From Methyloversatilis sp. (GTDB taxonomy: Bacteria > Pseudomonadota > Gammaproteobacteria > Burkholderiales > Rhodocyclaceae): DNA of 64,000 nt. The notes below the pieces were generated by a model. That model worked only from the letters and a program-made list of their open reading frames with translations, had not been told where the DNA came from and made no database searches. Below, in pieces: positions 43,248 through 52,451 of this stretch; within the stretch, counting starts at the first letter, position 1; each line of letters opens with the position of its first letter. The stretch lies in the NCBI RefSeq assembly GCF_030696805.1, contig NZ_JAUYRO010000044.1, positions 1 to 64,000 of the forward strand, in the 5' to 3' direction. Made by a program: the position numbers and the translations under genes.

Positions 43248-44410
43248 GGTGCGGGGGTCTCGATGTAGCTGCGGATCATTGGTGCATCGGGCGCGCCGGG
43301 TCGAAGCTCAAGATAGTCGCGGAAGGCCTTGCGCGCGCCGTCGGCGTCGTTGCGGCTGCGCAGGATCTGGCCACGCAAGCGCACGGCTTCTTCCGGCCGG
43401 TCGGAAAGACCTTCAGCCTCGCCGAGCGCGGCAAGTGCCTGATCGAGGTCGTCGTCCCGGGCGCGCGAGCGCAGCGCTTCCGCCCGCGCATACAACAGCT
43501 GGCCATCGCGTCCGTGGTGGCTCATCAGGCGGTCGAACAGGCGCAACGAACTGTCCGGTACGCGCCGGCGCAGTTCATCCTGCAGCATCTGCAGGCGCAG
43601 CGGCGCGATGTGCGCACGATAACGTTCGGCATGTGTCTCGCCGGGATTCCGGTCTCCGGCCAGTGTCGTGGCAGCCGCCTTCAGCGTGTCGCGACGCTCG
43701 TCGGCTGACGGATGGGTGGCGAACAGCAGCGTGCCGCCGCCGTCTTCGCCGGCGTTTTCCGCGATCAACTGAGCCCAGACCTTGGCGGCTTCGCCAGCGT
43801 CGTAGCCGGCGCGATGCATCAATTCCAGACCGATCGCGTCAGCCTCGCGCTCGTGGTCGCGCGAAAAGGAATAAACGCTGGCCAGCACACCCAGCTGTGC
43901 GACCTGACCGATGCTGCCGGCACCGGCCGCCCCGAGCGCAAGGCCCAGGAATTGTGCGAAACCCGCCTTGGCGCGCGCGTCGCGCAGGCGTTCCAGGCTG
44001 TGTCGTTTCACATAGTGACCGACCTCGTGCGCCAGCACGGCAGCCAGCTGCGCTTCGTTGGCGGCGCGCAGCAGCAGGCCGCTCCACACCTGCATCATGC
44101 CGTTGGGCGCCATGCTGGCGTTGAAGTAGGGTGTGCGCACCACATAGACCCGCATGTCGGGGCAGTGATTGCCGGCCAGCCGGCAGGCGATGTCGGTTAC
44201 ATAGCGCTGCAGCGCGTCGTCGCCGAGCAGGAAGCGCGAGCGGCGCAGGCGCTCTTCCTCACGGTCCATCAACGCCCACAGCCCACCTTCGTCGCTGGCC
44301 AGATCGGGCCGCGCAAAGCGTGTGTCGGCCACGCCAGCTGCGATGCGGCCGGGCCAGAGCGTCAGCAGCCCGCCGCCGCAGCAGCCGCAGAGCAGATCAC
44401 GACGTTGCAT
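43244..44410 (-). CDS. M48-family periplasmic metalloprotease (BepA/YfgC-like)
   Basis: A 388-residue secreted peptidase. The N-terminus MQRRDLLCGCCGGGLLTLW has an RR start and Cys-rich signal segment. The zinc motif HEVGHYVKRHSLE lies at about 130-142 and the third ligand in READAIGLELM at about 186. The C-terminal third (about 260-388) has TPR-like helices. This is the BepA/LoiP layout: outer-membrane protein quality control. The start ATG is 1 base after the stop of the upstream gene; the lipoprotein gene overlaps downstream. Confidence 0.85.
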   Translation of the reverse strand: MQRRDLLCGCCGGGLLTLWPGRIAAGVADTRFARPDLASDEGGLWALMDREEERLRRSRFLLGDDALQRYVTDIACRLAGNHCPDMRVYVVRTPYFNASMAPNGMMQVWSGLLLRAANEAQLAAVLAHEVGHYVKRHSLERLRDARAKAGFAQFLGLALGAAGAGSIGQVAQLGVLASVYSFSRDHEREADAIGLELMHRAGYDAGEAAKVWAQLIAENAGEDGGGTLLFATHPSADERRDTLKAAATTLAGDRNPGETHAERYRAHIAPLRLQMLQDELRRRVPDSSLRLFDRLMSHHGRDGQLLYARAEALRSRARDDDLDQALAALGEAEGLSDRPEEAVRLRGQILRSRNDADGARKAFRDYLELRPGAPDAPMIRSYIETPAP

Positions 44411-44411
44411 G

Positions 44412-45125
44412 TCAGCGCGGAAACTTGTCGAGCAGGGCGCTGATCGACTCTTCAGCCGGCTCGGCTTCTCGCAGGTCGCCGGTGCCACGCAGCAGGCGGT
44501 TGAACCACACGATGTCACCACTGCGCAGATCGACCAGGGACGCGTAGCCGGTCTGGATGCCGCCAGGCATGGCCAAGCCGATCATGGCGGCCAGCACGAT
44601 GGCCGCCTTGCGCTCGGCGGTGGCATAACTGTCGCGGATGTACAGGAAGAGAGCGTAGTCGGCGCCACTGCTCTCTCGCAGCCGCGCGGTGTCAGCGCCG
44701 ATGTGCCATTCGAGACGCTTCTCCTTGGTCGGCAAGGCATAGGGAGCGACGTAGTGGTGTAGAGCAATTGCGGTGGCGACCGTGCCGTGCAGGTGATTCA
44801 GCGCGACTGCGTCGTCGTCGCTCAGATCGGTTTCGTGCAAGGTGACGCCAATTGAGGCTTCGCGCCGCCGGACCGAATCGCGCAGATGTTTCGTTGCCTG
44901 ATCGGTCCATTGCGCCTGCGGCTCGGCAACGCCTCCGGCACCGACCGAGAACAATTCGACGTCGAGTGGCATCAGCACGATGCGCGCACTGTCCGGCAGG
45001 CGGCCGAATTCAGGCGCCATCGCCGCCTGCGACCAAGCCGGGCGGGCGTCCAGGCACAGGATGAACAGGACAACGACCGAAAGGACGGGGGGCAGAACGG
45101 AGCGAACTGAAAAACGCGACATCAC
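44412..45125 (-). CDS. Secreted protein of unknown function in the M48 operon
   Basis: A 237-residue protein with a signal segment (VLPPVLSVVVLFILCLDARPAWSQA). The body includes RIVLMPLDVELFSVGAGG, YALFLYIRDSYATAERK and TGYASLVDLRSGDIVWFNRLLRG. The last pattern is seen in TolB-like or curli-assembly CsgG-like proteins that build the name of an ABC-type complex, but I cannot assign it. First gene of a three-gene unit with the M48 peptidase and lipoprotein. Confidence 0.7.
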   Translation of the reverse strand: MMSRFSVRSVLPPVLSVVVLFILCLDARPAWSQAAMAPEFGRLPDSARIVLMPLDVELFSVGAGGVAEPQAQWTDQATKHLRDSVRRREASIGVTLHETDLSDDDAVALNHLHGTVATAIALHHYVAPYALPTKEKRLEWHIGADTARLRESSGADYALFLYIRDSYATAERKAAIVLAAMIGLAMPGGIQTGYASLVDLRSGDIVWFNRLLRGTGDLREAEPAEESISALLDKFPR

Positions 45126-45196
45126 GACATGCCAATAGCGACGAGCAGGGCACGAATTCTATGCGAAAAAAATGTGCGAGAGCCGGTCCCGTGGAG

Positions 45197-45643
45197 TCAG
45201 ATTGCGCTGCCGCCGCCAGGCACGACGCGACAGCCCATGATGCGCCAGCTGCCATCTTCCGCACGTCCCATGCGGTAGATCGCGACCCACAGCACGCCGT
45301 CGGCATCGGACATTTCGACCGCCTGGAAAACCTCGTCGCCCTCGAGTTCCGGTTCGAGAAAGCCGACCGAGCGTGGCCGGTACACCACCGGGTAGCTCTT
45401 GCGCACCATTTCAAGGAAACCTTCCGGCGCCGGGAAGCGCTTGCGGATATCCGGGAAGGCGTAGGACAGGGCACGCGGACCGTCGTCGGCTGCGAAGGCT
45501 GCCAGCTGCGCTTCGATGACGGCGCGCACCGCCTTCGCCTCGATCGCATCGAATGTGCCCGTGTCGCCCGCCTGCGTCGGCAAGGCCTGCATCAGCAGCA
45601 CGGAAAACAGAACATGCGTCAAACAGCGGAACAGGCGCTTCAT
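45197..45643 (-). CDS. DUF4864 secreted protein
   Basis: A 148-residue exported protein. A signal peptide (LTHVLFSVLLMQALPTQA) is followed by an NTF2-like fold: AVIEAQLAAFAADDGPRALSYAFPDIRKRF, MVRKSYPVVYRPRSVGF, WVAIYRMGRAEDGSWRIMGC. This is the DUF4864 pattern. GGGAG lies 6 bases before ATG 45643. Function unknown. Confidence 0.82.
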   Translation of the reverse strand: MKRLFRCLTHVLFSVLLMQALPTQAGDTGTFDAIEAKAVRAVIEAQLAAFAADDGPRALSYAFPDIRKRFPAPEGFLEMVRKSYPVVYRPRSVGFLEPELEGDEVFQAVEMSDADGVLWVAIYRMGRAEDGSWRIMGCRVVPGGGSAI

Positions 45644-45796
45644 GATGATCTCCCGGGCGGGCGTGGCAATGGGTGGCCCCACGAAGGTCTGCGATGGAGT
45701 GCAAACAGATCCTGTTACGCGCGGGCCGCGATGGCGGATGCATCCGCGCAGCTCAACCGCATCTCCGAAAGAGCGTAGACGAGCGCCGCGCCTCTG

Positions 45797-46729
45797 TCAG
45801 CCGTCGGCGTTGATGCGTGCGATCAGCGCGCGCAGCGTGTTGTCGGCTTGCGCATTGTCGACCTGGCAGGTGCCGGCGGCCTGGTGACCACCGCCGCCGT
45901 AGGCCAGCATCAGTTCGCCGACATTGGTGCGGCTGGAGCGGTCGAGGATGGACTTGCCGGTGGCGAGTACGGTGTTCTGCTTCTGCACGCCCCACATGAT
46001 GTGGATCGAAATATTGGTGTCCGGGAACAGCGCGTAGATCATGAAGCGGTTGGTGGCCCAGATCGTTTCTTCGTTGCGCAGGTCGAGCACGGCGAGATTG
46101 CCGTGCTGGCGGGTGCAGCGCACGATCTGCGCCTTCGCCTTCTCCGCCTGTTCGAAGTAGAGCTCGACGCGCTCCTGCACGTCGGGCAGTTGAAGGATGT
46201 CGGTGATCGTGTGATTCCGGCAGTACTGGATCAGATCCATCATCAGCGTGTAGTTGCTGATGCGGAAATCGCGGAAGCGGCCCAGCCCGGTGCGGGCGTC
46301 CATCAGGTAGTTCAGCAGCACCCAGCCTTTCGGGTCAAGAATCTCGTCACGCGAAAACTGCGCCGAATCGGCCTTGTCCACGGCATCCATCATGTCCATC
46401 GCGATGGTCGGGAAGGCCTTCGGGCCGCCGTAGTAGTCGTACACCACACGCGCGGCGGACGGCGCATCGGCGTGAATGATGTGATTGGGTCGCTCGCCGG
46501 TATTGCGCAGTGTCTCCGACAGGTGGTGGTCGAACGCGAGGTGGGCGCCAGCGACATAGGGCAGGTTGGTCGTGATGTCGCGGTCGGTGATGTCGATCTT
46601 GCCGTCCTGCATGTCCTTCGGATGCACGAACTTGATTTCGTCGATCAATTCGAGCTCGTTCAGCAGCACGGCGCAGACCAATCCGTCGAAATCGCTGCGG
46701 GTGACCAGGCGAAATTTCTGAGTGCTCAT
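45797..46729 (-). CDS. DHH-family phosphoesterase
   Basis: A 310-residue protein. DHH motifs: SDFDGLVCA (I), DHHLSE (III, Asp-His-His), DAVDKAD (IV). The C-terminal DHHA1 domain carries YGGGGHQAAGTCQV. This is the fold of RecJ, NrnA and bacterial exopolyphosphatase-like proteins; here substrate may be oligoribonucleotide, pAp or a cyclic dinucleotide product. No further enzyme in the region decides this. Start ATG 46729. Confidence 0.88.
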   Translation of the reverse strand: MSTQKFRLVTRSDFDGLVCAVLLNELELIDEIKFVHPKDMQDGKIDITDRDITTNLPYVAGAHLAFDHHLSETLRNTGERPNHIIHADAPSAARVVYDYYGGPKAFPTIAMDMMDAVDKADSAQFSRDEILDPKGWVLLNYLMDARTGLGRFRDFRISNYTLMMDLIQYCRNHTITDILQLPDVQERVELYFEQAEKAKAQIVRCTRQHGNLAVLDLRNEETIWATNRFMIYALFPDTNISIHIMWGVQKQNTVLATGKSILDRSSRTNVGELMLAYGGGGHQAAGTCQVDNAQADNTLRALIARINADG

Positions 46730-46903
46730 GGGGAAGTCTCCGGTTCGGGCAGAATAGGTTTTCGGTACCTTGCTTCTACGGCGCCCTGCGGCCGGTCTTG
46801 AACGCGGCCACCCGGGCCCGCGCGATATAATCGACTCCGTTCCGGCGACATCGGGTTGCCGGACGGTGCGCTGCGGCGTGCCAGACCGGCAGTCGGGGTG
46901 TCC

Positions 46904-47854
46904 ATGTCGCAAGTCCTTTCCGCTGTGCCGGCGTCGCCCGACGTGGCGCAGCCGTCCAATACCTTCCTGAAGTTCCGCAAGCGGCTCGAGCGCGCGACCG
47001 GACAGGCGATCGCTGATTATTCGATGATCGAGGACGGCGACGTGATCATGGTGTGCATGTCCGGCGGCAAGGATTCGTACACCATGCTTGAACTGCTGCG
47101 CGGCCTGCAGCAGCGCGCGCCGGTGCGCTTCCGCCTGATCGCGTTCAATCTTGACCAGAAGCAGCCGGGCTTTCCGGACCACATCCTGCCAGCCTATTTC
47201 GAATCGATCGGCCTCGAGTACCGGATCGAAACCGAAGATACCTACAGCATCGTCAAGGACAAGATTCCGGAGGGCAAGACGACCTGCGGTCTGTGCTCAC
47301 GACTGCGCCGCGGCATTATCTACCGCGTGGCAGGCGAGATGGGCGCGACCAAGATCGCGCTCGGCCACCACCGCGACGACCTGCTGGAAACGTTGTTCCT
47401 GAACATGTTCTTCGGCGGCAAGATCAAGGCTATGCCACCCAAGCTGGTCAGCGACGACGGCCGCCACATCGTGATCCGGCCGCTGGCCTACTGCACCGAG
47501 CGCGACATCGAGCGCTTTGCCCGCGCCATGGCCTACCCGATCATTCCGTGCAATCTGTGCGGCTCGCAGGAAAACGCGCAGCGCAGGCAGGTGAAGGCCA
47601 TGCTGCAGGAGTGGGCCCGCCTCTACCCCGGACGCATCGAATCGATGGCGACCGCGATGCGCAATGTCGTGCCGTCGCATCTGGCCGATTCGAAGTTGTT
47701 CGATTTTGCCGGCCTGCAGCCGGGCAGCCACGTGGGCGAGGGCGACACGGCCTTCGATCCGGTCGAACTGCCGGCGCGCAGCTGGGTGGATGACGAAGCG
47801 GTGGGCGGCATTCCGGTCCGGCTGGATATCGCGGCGAGCGGCAGCTGTGCTTGA
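46904..47854 (+). CDS. ttcA: TtcA, tRNA 2-thiocytidine(32) synthetase
   Basis: A 316-residue protein. The ATP PP-loop is SGGKDS (about 56-61), and the iron-sulfur Cys are in CGLC and CNLC, as in Ttc[21 protein letters not shown] is a family block. It thiolates cytidine 32 in selected tRNAs. ATG 46904 fits the family start. The stop overlaps a phosphatase gene by 8 bases. Confidence 0.95.
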   Translation: MSQVLSAVPASPDVAQPSNTFLKFRKRLERATGQAIADYSMIEDGDVIMVCMSGGKDSYTMLELLRGLQQRAPVRFRLIAFNLDQKQPGFPDHILPAYFESIGLEYRIETEDTYSIVKDKIPEGKTTCGLCSRLRRGIIYRVAGEMGATKIALGHHRDDLLETLFLNMFFGGKIKAMPPKLVSDDGRHIVIRPLAYCTERDIERFARAMAYPIIPCNLCGSQENAQRRQVKAMLQEWARLYPGRIESMATAMRNVVPSHLADSKLFDFAGLQPGSHVGEGDTAFDPVELPARSWVDDEAVGGIPVRLDIAASGSCA

Positions 47855-48368
47855 GCGCTGGCTGCGTCGCAGCCCGCAGTATACGGACGACGCCGAACTG
47901 CGCATCCTGTTCTGCTGCATGGGCAATATCTGTCGCTCGCCGACCGCAGAGGGTGTCGTGCGGGCGAGGCTCGACATCGCCGGGCTTGCAGAACGGGTGC
48001 AACTTGCCTCGGCCGGCACGCATGCACACCATATCGGCAGTCGCACCGACCCGCGTGCGCAGGCGGCCGCTGCAGCGCGCGGGGTCGACCTCTCGCGCAT
48101 CCGTGCCCGGCGTGTCACCGACGAGGATTTCGTCCGCTACGACCGCATCTACGCGATGGACCGCGACAATCTGCGCAATCTGCAGCGTAGCTGCCCGGAC
48201 GACATGCGGCACAAGCTCGCACTATTCCTGCAGCATGCCGAATCCTTCGACGAGGACGAAGTGCCGGACCCTTACTACGGCGGTCCGGCCGGCTTCGAAC
48301 GCGTGCTCGACCTGATCGAGGACGCTGCCGACGGATTGATTCGTGATCTGGCACAGCAGCTGAAATGA
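47847..48368 (+). CDS. Low-molecular-weight protein tyrosine phosphatase
   Basis: A 173-residue enzyme with the active-site loop CMGNICRSP (Cys-x5-Arg) at about 24-32 and the general-acid motif PDPYYGG at about 136-142. The upstream part [15 protein letters not shown] is a short extension. GTG 47847 overlaps ttcA by 8 bases, suggesting translational coupling between a tRNA-thiolation enzyme and a phosphatase. Family members act on tyrosine-phosphorylated proteins or on arsenate; here the former is more likely since no ars gene is near. Confidence 0.9.
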   Translation: MLERWLRRSPQYTDDAELRILFCCMGNICRSPTAEGVVRARLDIAGLAERVQLASAGTHAHHIGSRTDPRAQAAAAARGVDLSRIRARRVTDEDFVRYDRIYAMDRDNLRNLQRSCPDDMRHKLALFLQHAESFDEDEVPDPYYGGPAGFERVLDLIEDAADGLIRDLAQQLK

Positions 48369-48390
48369 AAAAGGGCGGCCGAAGCCGCCC
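48368..48390 (-). terminator. Intrinsic terminator of the SRPBCC gene
   Basis: On the minus strand GGGCGGC-TTCG-GCCGCCC (48390-48373) is followed by TTTTT (48372-48368). The perfect 7-bp stem with a UUCG loop is a strong intrinsic terminator 22 bases after the SRPBCC stop. It abuts the stop of the phosphatase gene on the other strand. Confidence 0.9.
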
Positions 48391-48412
48391 GCATGGCTGC
48401 GTGTGACAGGTC

Positions 48413-48928
48413 TTACTTGTCCAGCAGCGCCTTCAGGTTCGTCAGACCGTCGGTGTAGACCTTCTTGATCGTGCTGGTTGCCGTTTCATCGTCCTTGCCA
48501 GCCGCCGGGTAGTCGCCCTGATCGACGCGGAAGAACACCGAACGCCATTCCACTTCACTGCCGCCATCGGCCGCCGGCTTCACCGTCAGCCAGGCCTTGT
48601 ACTTGGTGACCGGCAGCGCACCGCCGTCCTGGGCGGTGTAGATCATGCTGCGCTCTTCATCGGAAAGCTTTTCCAGCTTTTCGATCACTTCGCCGCCGCC
48701 CTTCACCTTCAGCGTGCGTACGGACCCCACGTCGCTACCGGCGGTGGCAGTGCTGCTTTCGATTGCAGGATGCCAGGCCTGCACCTGGTTGAAGTCCTTC
48801 ACCTTGGCCCAAACCACATCCGGGCTGGCCTTCAGCATGATGGTTTCGTTGGCTTTGAGTCGCGACGGACCGTGGGCGAACACCAGCGTGCTGGCGAGCA
48901 GGGCTGTCAGTGCAGCAAAGAAACGCAT
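48413..48928 (-). CDS. Secreted SRPBCC (START-like) protein
   Basis: A 171-residue protein. A signal peptide (RFFAALTALLASTLVFAHG) is followed by a START/SRPBCC fold: ASPDVVWAKVKDFNQVQAWHPAIESS, a repeat of beta strands, and a C-terminal helix (STIKKVYTDGLTNLKALLDK). It matches polyketide cyclase/MxaD-like families. MxaD-like proteins take part in methanol oxidation in methylotrophs, but no mxa gene is in view, so the link is only suggestive. GGAGAG is 6 bases before ATG 48928. Confidence 0.85.
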   Translation of the reverse strand: MRFFAALTALLASTLVFAHGPSRLKANETIMLKASPDVVWAKVKDFNQVQAWHPAIESSTATAGSDVGSVRTLKVKGGGEVIEKLEKLSDEERSMIYTAQDGGALPVTKYKAWLTVKPAADGGSEVEWRSVFFRVDQGDYPAAGKDDETATSTIKKVYTDGLTNLKALLDK

Positions 48929-49029
48929 GTAAATCTCTCCTCTGTGAATGTTGTCAAGGTGCTGAGTGTCGGTGAAAACAGGGTGCCTGACCCGGGGAAA
49001 ATACCCGCGAAAGCTTCGCCAGCGCCATG

Positions 49030-49055
49030 AAAAGGGCCCGGTTTCCACCGGGCCC
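49030..49055 (-). terminator. Intrinsic terminator after rne
   Basis: On the minus strand GGGCCCGGT-GGAA-ACCGGGCCC (49055-49034) is a perfect 9-bp stem followed by TTTT (49033-49030). It lies 31 bases after the rne stop. Confidence 0.88.
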
Positions 49056-49085
49056 CGTTCATCGCGGACGACTTGGCGCGAGCGC

Positions 49086-52073
49086 TTACTCGCCGCGCGT
49101 TTCCACCTGTTGCATCGGCTCGCTGGCGATCACCGGAGCCTGACGACGGCGACGCCCCAGCAGAACCGGTTCGGGCTCGATCGCCGCCTGATCTGCATTG
49201 CTGCCAGGCTGTGTTTCGACCATGACGAGGCCGCTTGCATCAAGCGAACTCTGCAGGTCAGCCGGCGCGGCCACAGGCGCCGGCGCGGCCTGGATCGGTG
49301 GCGAACCGATGCTTTCCATGGCACGCACCAGCGTCGATTCGGCGCTGTCGGTCACCGGCGGTGCGGAACGCACAACCGGCACGTCGACAACGACCGGGAT
49401 GTCGATGACCGGTGCAGCCTGAACGGGCTCGGGGCTGATCTGCTCCACGGCATCCGCTTCGGCAACAGACATCACGGCCGGGGCCGGGACTTCGACCTGT
49501 TCCGGTGCGTCGACATGCTCCGGTGCTTGGATATGCGCCGGTGCTTCGACATGCGCTGGCGTTTCTTCAATCACCGCAGCCACCGGTTCGGCGCGGGCAA
49601 CGATGTCGACCGGTGTGACCTGTTCGGCAGCCGGCACAAACACCGGTGCTTCCTCGAGCGGCTCGGCGGCCGCCAGCGCCAGCGGCGCCTGGGCATCCGT
49701 CAGGTCGACCGGTGCTTCGTTGGCAGCAGCCGTCACCCCTTCGATATCCCCCTCGACCGCTGCGACATCACCGATGGCAACGCCTTCGGCACCTTCGGGA
49801 CGGCGTTCGCCACGTTCGCGACGACCACCACGGCGGCGGCGGCTGCGCGGTGCTGCACCGTCTGCTCCCTCGGTGGGGACACCGTTTTCCGGCTGCGTCG
49901 AATCGGCACCCAGCGGCAGGTCGACCTGCTGCTGCTCGCGCGCATCGTTGGCAGCCCGTTCGCGGGGCGCGCGCGGCTCCCGCGGTTCGCGCGGTTCGCG
50001 CGGCGGCTTCGGCTCGCGCGGGGCACGTTCGGCCTGGACGACGCTGCTGTCCTGATCCTGCGTGCGCGGCTCGCGCGGTTTGCGCTGGCCTTCAACACGG
50101 CTACCTTCCGGACGGCTCTCGCTGCGCCCTTCACTGCGTCCCTCACTACGCCCGTCCGTGCGATTCGACTGCTCGCGCCCTTCGCGCGGCTCGCGCCCTT
50201 CGCGCGGCTCGCGGCCCTCGCGACCTTCGCGACGGCCGCGGCCGCGACCGCCGGAATCACCGGAGCGCGGACTGCGCTCACGATTGCCGGCCGGTTTCGG
50301 CTCGGCGACCGGCGGTGCAACCGGCGCAGGCGCCGGATCGGAACCGCGGAACCAGGACGCGATCATGCCGAACAGACCGCGTGATTCCGGGGCCGGTGCC
50401 GCAACGGGCGCGACGGCGACGGGTGCGGCCGGCACCGGATCGGCCACCATCGGCGCCGGCTGGTCGGGCGTGAGGTGCTTGATCGCGGCTTCCATGCGCT
50501 TCGGGCGTTCATCGGCCGGAATGGTCGACGGCGGCTGGTAGCTCTCGGCCAGCGGGTTGACCGCCATCTGGTAGGACGGCGCGACCGTGCCTTCAAGATT
50601 CAGCTGGTCGTGGCGCAGGCGGATGATTTCGTGCGCCGGCGTCTCGAGGTGCTTGTTCGGGATCAATACGATGTTGACCTTGTGTCGCAGCTCGATGGCG
50701 TTGATGTCGGCGCGCTTCTCGTTCAGCAGGAAGGTGGCGACATCGACCGGCACCTGGGTATGCACGGCGCCGGTGTTTTCCTTCATCGCCTCTTCTTCGA
50801 GGATGCGCAGGATGTGCAGCGCGGCCGATTCGGTCGACCGGATGTGGCCGGTGCCGCTGCAGCGCGGGCACGGGATGTAGCTGGTTTCGGCCAGCGCCGG
50901 ACGCAGCCGCTGACGCGACAGTTCGAGCAGACCGAAGCGGCTGATCTTGCCCATCTGCACGCGGGCGCGGTCGTGATGAAGCGCGTCACGCAGACGGGTT
51001 TCCACCTCGCGCTGGGCGCGCGGGTTTTCCATGTCGATGAAGTCGATGACGATCAGGCCACCCAGATCGCGCAGGCGCAGCTGGCGGGCGATTTCGTCGG
51101 CCGCTTCGCAATTGGTGCGCAGCGCGGTTTCTTCGATGTCGCTGCCCTTGGTCGAACGGCCCGAGTTCACGTCCACCGCCACCAGCGCTTCGGTGTGATC
51201 GATCACGATGGCACCGCCGGACGGCAGGGTGACCTGGCGCGAGTAGGCGGATTCGATCTGGTGCTCGATCTGGAAGCGCGAGAAAAGCGGGACGTCGTCG
51301 CGGTAGCGCTTCACGCGCGCCACGTTGCCGGGCATCACGTGTTCCATGAAGGTGTAGGCCTGGTCGTACACCTCATCGGTGTCGATCAGGATTTCGCCGA
51401 TGTCGGGCTGGAAGTAGTCGCGGATCGCGCGGATCACCAGACTACCTTCCTGGTAGATCAGGAAAGCGCCGGTCTGCGATTGCGCCGCACCTTCGATCGC
51501 GGTCCACAGCTGCAGCAGGTAATTCAGGTCCCACTGCAGCTCTTCGGCGTTGCGGCCGATGCCGGCGGTGCGGGCGATCAGGCTCATGCCTGCGGGCACT
51601 TCGAGCTGATCCATCGTTTCGCGCAGCTCGGCCCGATCGTCGCCCTCGACCCGGCGCGACACACCGCCGCCACGCGGATTGTTCGGCATCAGCACCAGAT
51701 AGCGGCCGGCCAGCGAAATGAAGGTGGTCAGTGCGGCGCCCTTGCTGCCGCGTTCGTCCTTGTCGATCTGGACGATCAGTTCCTGGCCGACGTGCAGCGC
51801 ATCCTGGATGCGGGCGCGGCCGGGCTCCAGATCAGCCTTGAAAAAGACCTTGGAGACTTCCTTGAACGGCAGGAAGCCGTGGCGATCCGCACCGTAGTCG
51901 ACGAAGCAGGCTTCGAGACTGGGTTCGATCCGGGTGATGACCGCCTTGTATATATTGCTTTTTCGCTGTTCCTTGCTGGATGACTCGATGTCGAGGTCTA
52001 CAAGTTTCTGTCCATCAACAATCGCAACGCGCAGTTCTTCTGCCTGCGTTGCGTTGAAGAGCATTCGTTTCAT
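49086..52073 (-). CDS. rne: Ribonuclease E
   Basis: A 995-residue RNase E. The catalytic half has the S1 domain (about 38-120), the RNase H-like and DNase I-like parts, the metal Asp in VAVDVNSGR (about 299) and VIDFIDME (about 343), and the zinc link CPRC (about 400), all at E. coli-like positions. The C-terminal half (about 510-995) is disordered: Pro/Ala-rich, with Arg/Glu repeats (GREGREPREGREPR, RSEGRSEGR, PREPREPREP) that could bind RNA and degradosome partners, and a VEAPAH-type repeat stretch. ATG 52073 has a GGAG site 6 bases upstream. It is divergent from rluC, as in many Proteobacteria. Confidence 0.97.
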   Translation of the reverse strand: MKRMLFNATQAEELRVAIVDGQKLVDLDIESSSKEQRKSNIYKAVITRIEPSLEACFVDYGADRHGFLPFKEVSKVFFKADLEPGRARIQDALHVGQELIVQIDKDERGSKGAALTTFISLAGRYLVLMPNNPRGGGVSRRVEGDDRAELRETMDQLEVPAGMSLIARTAGIGRNAEELQWDLNYLLQLWTAIEGAAQSQTGAFLIYQEGSLVIRAIRDYFQPDIGEILIDTDEVYDQAYTFMEHVMPGNVARVKRYRDDVPLFSRFQIEHQIESAYSRQVTLPSGGAIVIDHTEALVAVDVNSGRSTKGSDIEETALRTNCEAADEIARQLRLRDLGGLIVIDFIDMENPRAQREVETRLRDALHHDRARVQMGKISRFGLLELSRQRLRPALAETSYIPCPRCSGTGHIRSTESAALHILRILEEEAMKENTGAVHTQVPVDVATFLLNEKRADINAIELRHKVNIVLIPNKHLETPAHEIIRLRHDQLNLEGTVAPSYQMAVNPLAESYQPPSTIPADERPKRMEAAIKHLTPDQPAPMVADPVPAAPVAVAPVAAPAPESRGLFGMIASWFRGSDPAPAPVAPPVAEPKPAGNRERSPRSGDSGGRGRGRREGREGREPREGREPREGREQSNRTDGRSEGRSEGRSESRPEGSRVEGQRKPREPRTQDQDSSVVQAERAPREPKPPREPREPREPRAPRERAANDAREQQQVDLPLGADSTQPENGVPTEGADGAAPRSRRRRGGRRERGERRPEGAEGVAIGDVAAVEGDIEGVTAAANEAPVDLTDAQAPLALAAAEPLEEAPVFVPAAEQVTPVDIVARAEPVAAVIEETPAHVEAPAHIQAPEHVDAPEQVEVPAPAVMSVAEADAVEQISPEPVQAAPVIDIPVVVDVPVVRSAPPVTDSAESTLVRAMESIGSPPIQAAPAPVAAPADLQSSLDASGLVMVETQPGSNADQAAIEPEPVLLGRRRRQAPVIASEPMQQVETRGE

Positions 52074-52451
52074 CAACTTCTCCCGCGCGCACCGCACACG
52101 GGCAGGACAAACCGCTCGTCAAATGAATAACGTCTATCGTTTCGGCGGCAATCGGGTTCTATCTCGATGAGGACGGGACGGGGACGTGGAGGGGTTTGCC
52201 AACTCTCAATGCAGCCGCGGTCTCGCAGCTGCCTGGGGGATTCTGCCTGTACGGTACTCGCGCTACTCAGTACACTCGCTACTTGGGGTGAGCGGGATTA
52301 ACCCGTGATCCGGTTTTCGTCTGTCCAAGAAAGACCGCATGAAGCACTTCACCGAACACTTTGTCACCGGCGTCCACCACTTCGGGCTGGATGTGCTCCG
52401 GACTGCGTCCAACTCGCAAACAGACCGAAAACGCAGCGCAGTATATTTGAA
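52074..52451. other. rne-rluC divergent region with long rne leader
   Basis: About 380 bases. On the minus strand TTGCCG-N16-TATTCA (52157-52130) is a possible rne promoter, which would leave a leader of about 50 bases; more distant promoters would leave a longer one. E. coli rne is autoregulated through its 5' leader; a similar control is possible but no conserved hairpin was recognised. On the plus strand TATATT at 52442-52447 is too close to the rluC start to be its -10 element. Confidence 0.5.

Noticed and set aside
48373-48390. Terminator for the ttcA-phosphatase transcript on the plus strand
   Set aside because: The T tract exists only on the minus strand; on the plus strand the stem is followed by GCATGG.
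49960-50240. Regular short DNA repeats resembling a CRISPR array
   Set aside because: They are in frame with the Arg/Glu repeats of RNase E and have no unique spacers of constant length.
52442-52447. TATATT as the -10 element of rluC
   Set aside because: It ends 4 bases before the start codon and has no -35 hexamer at a fitting distance.
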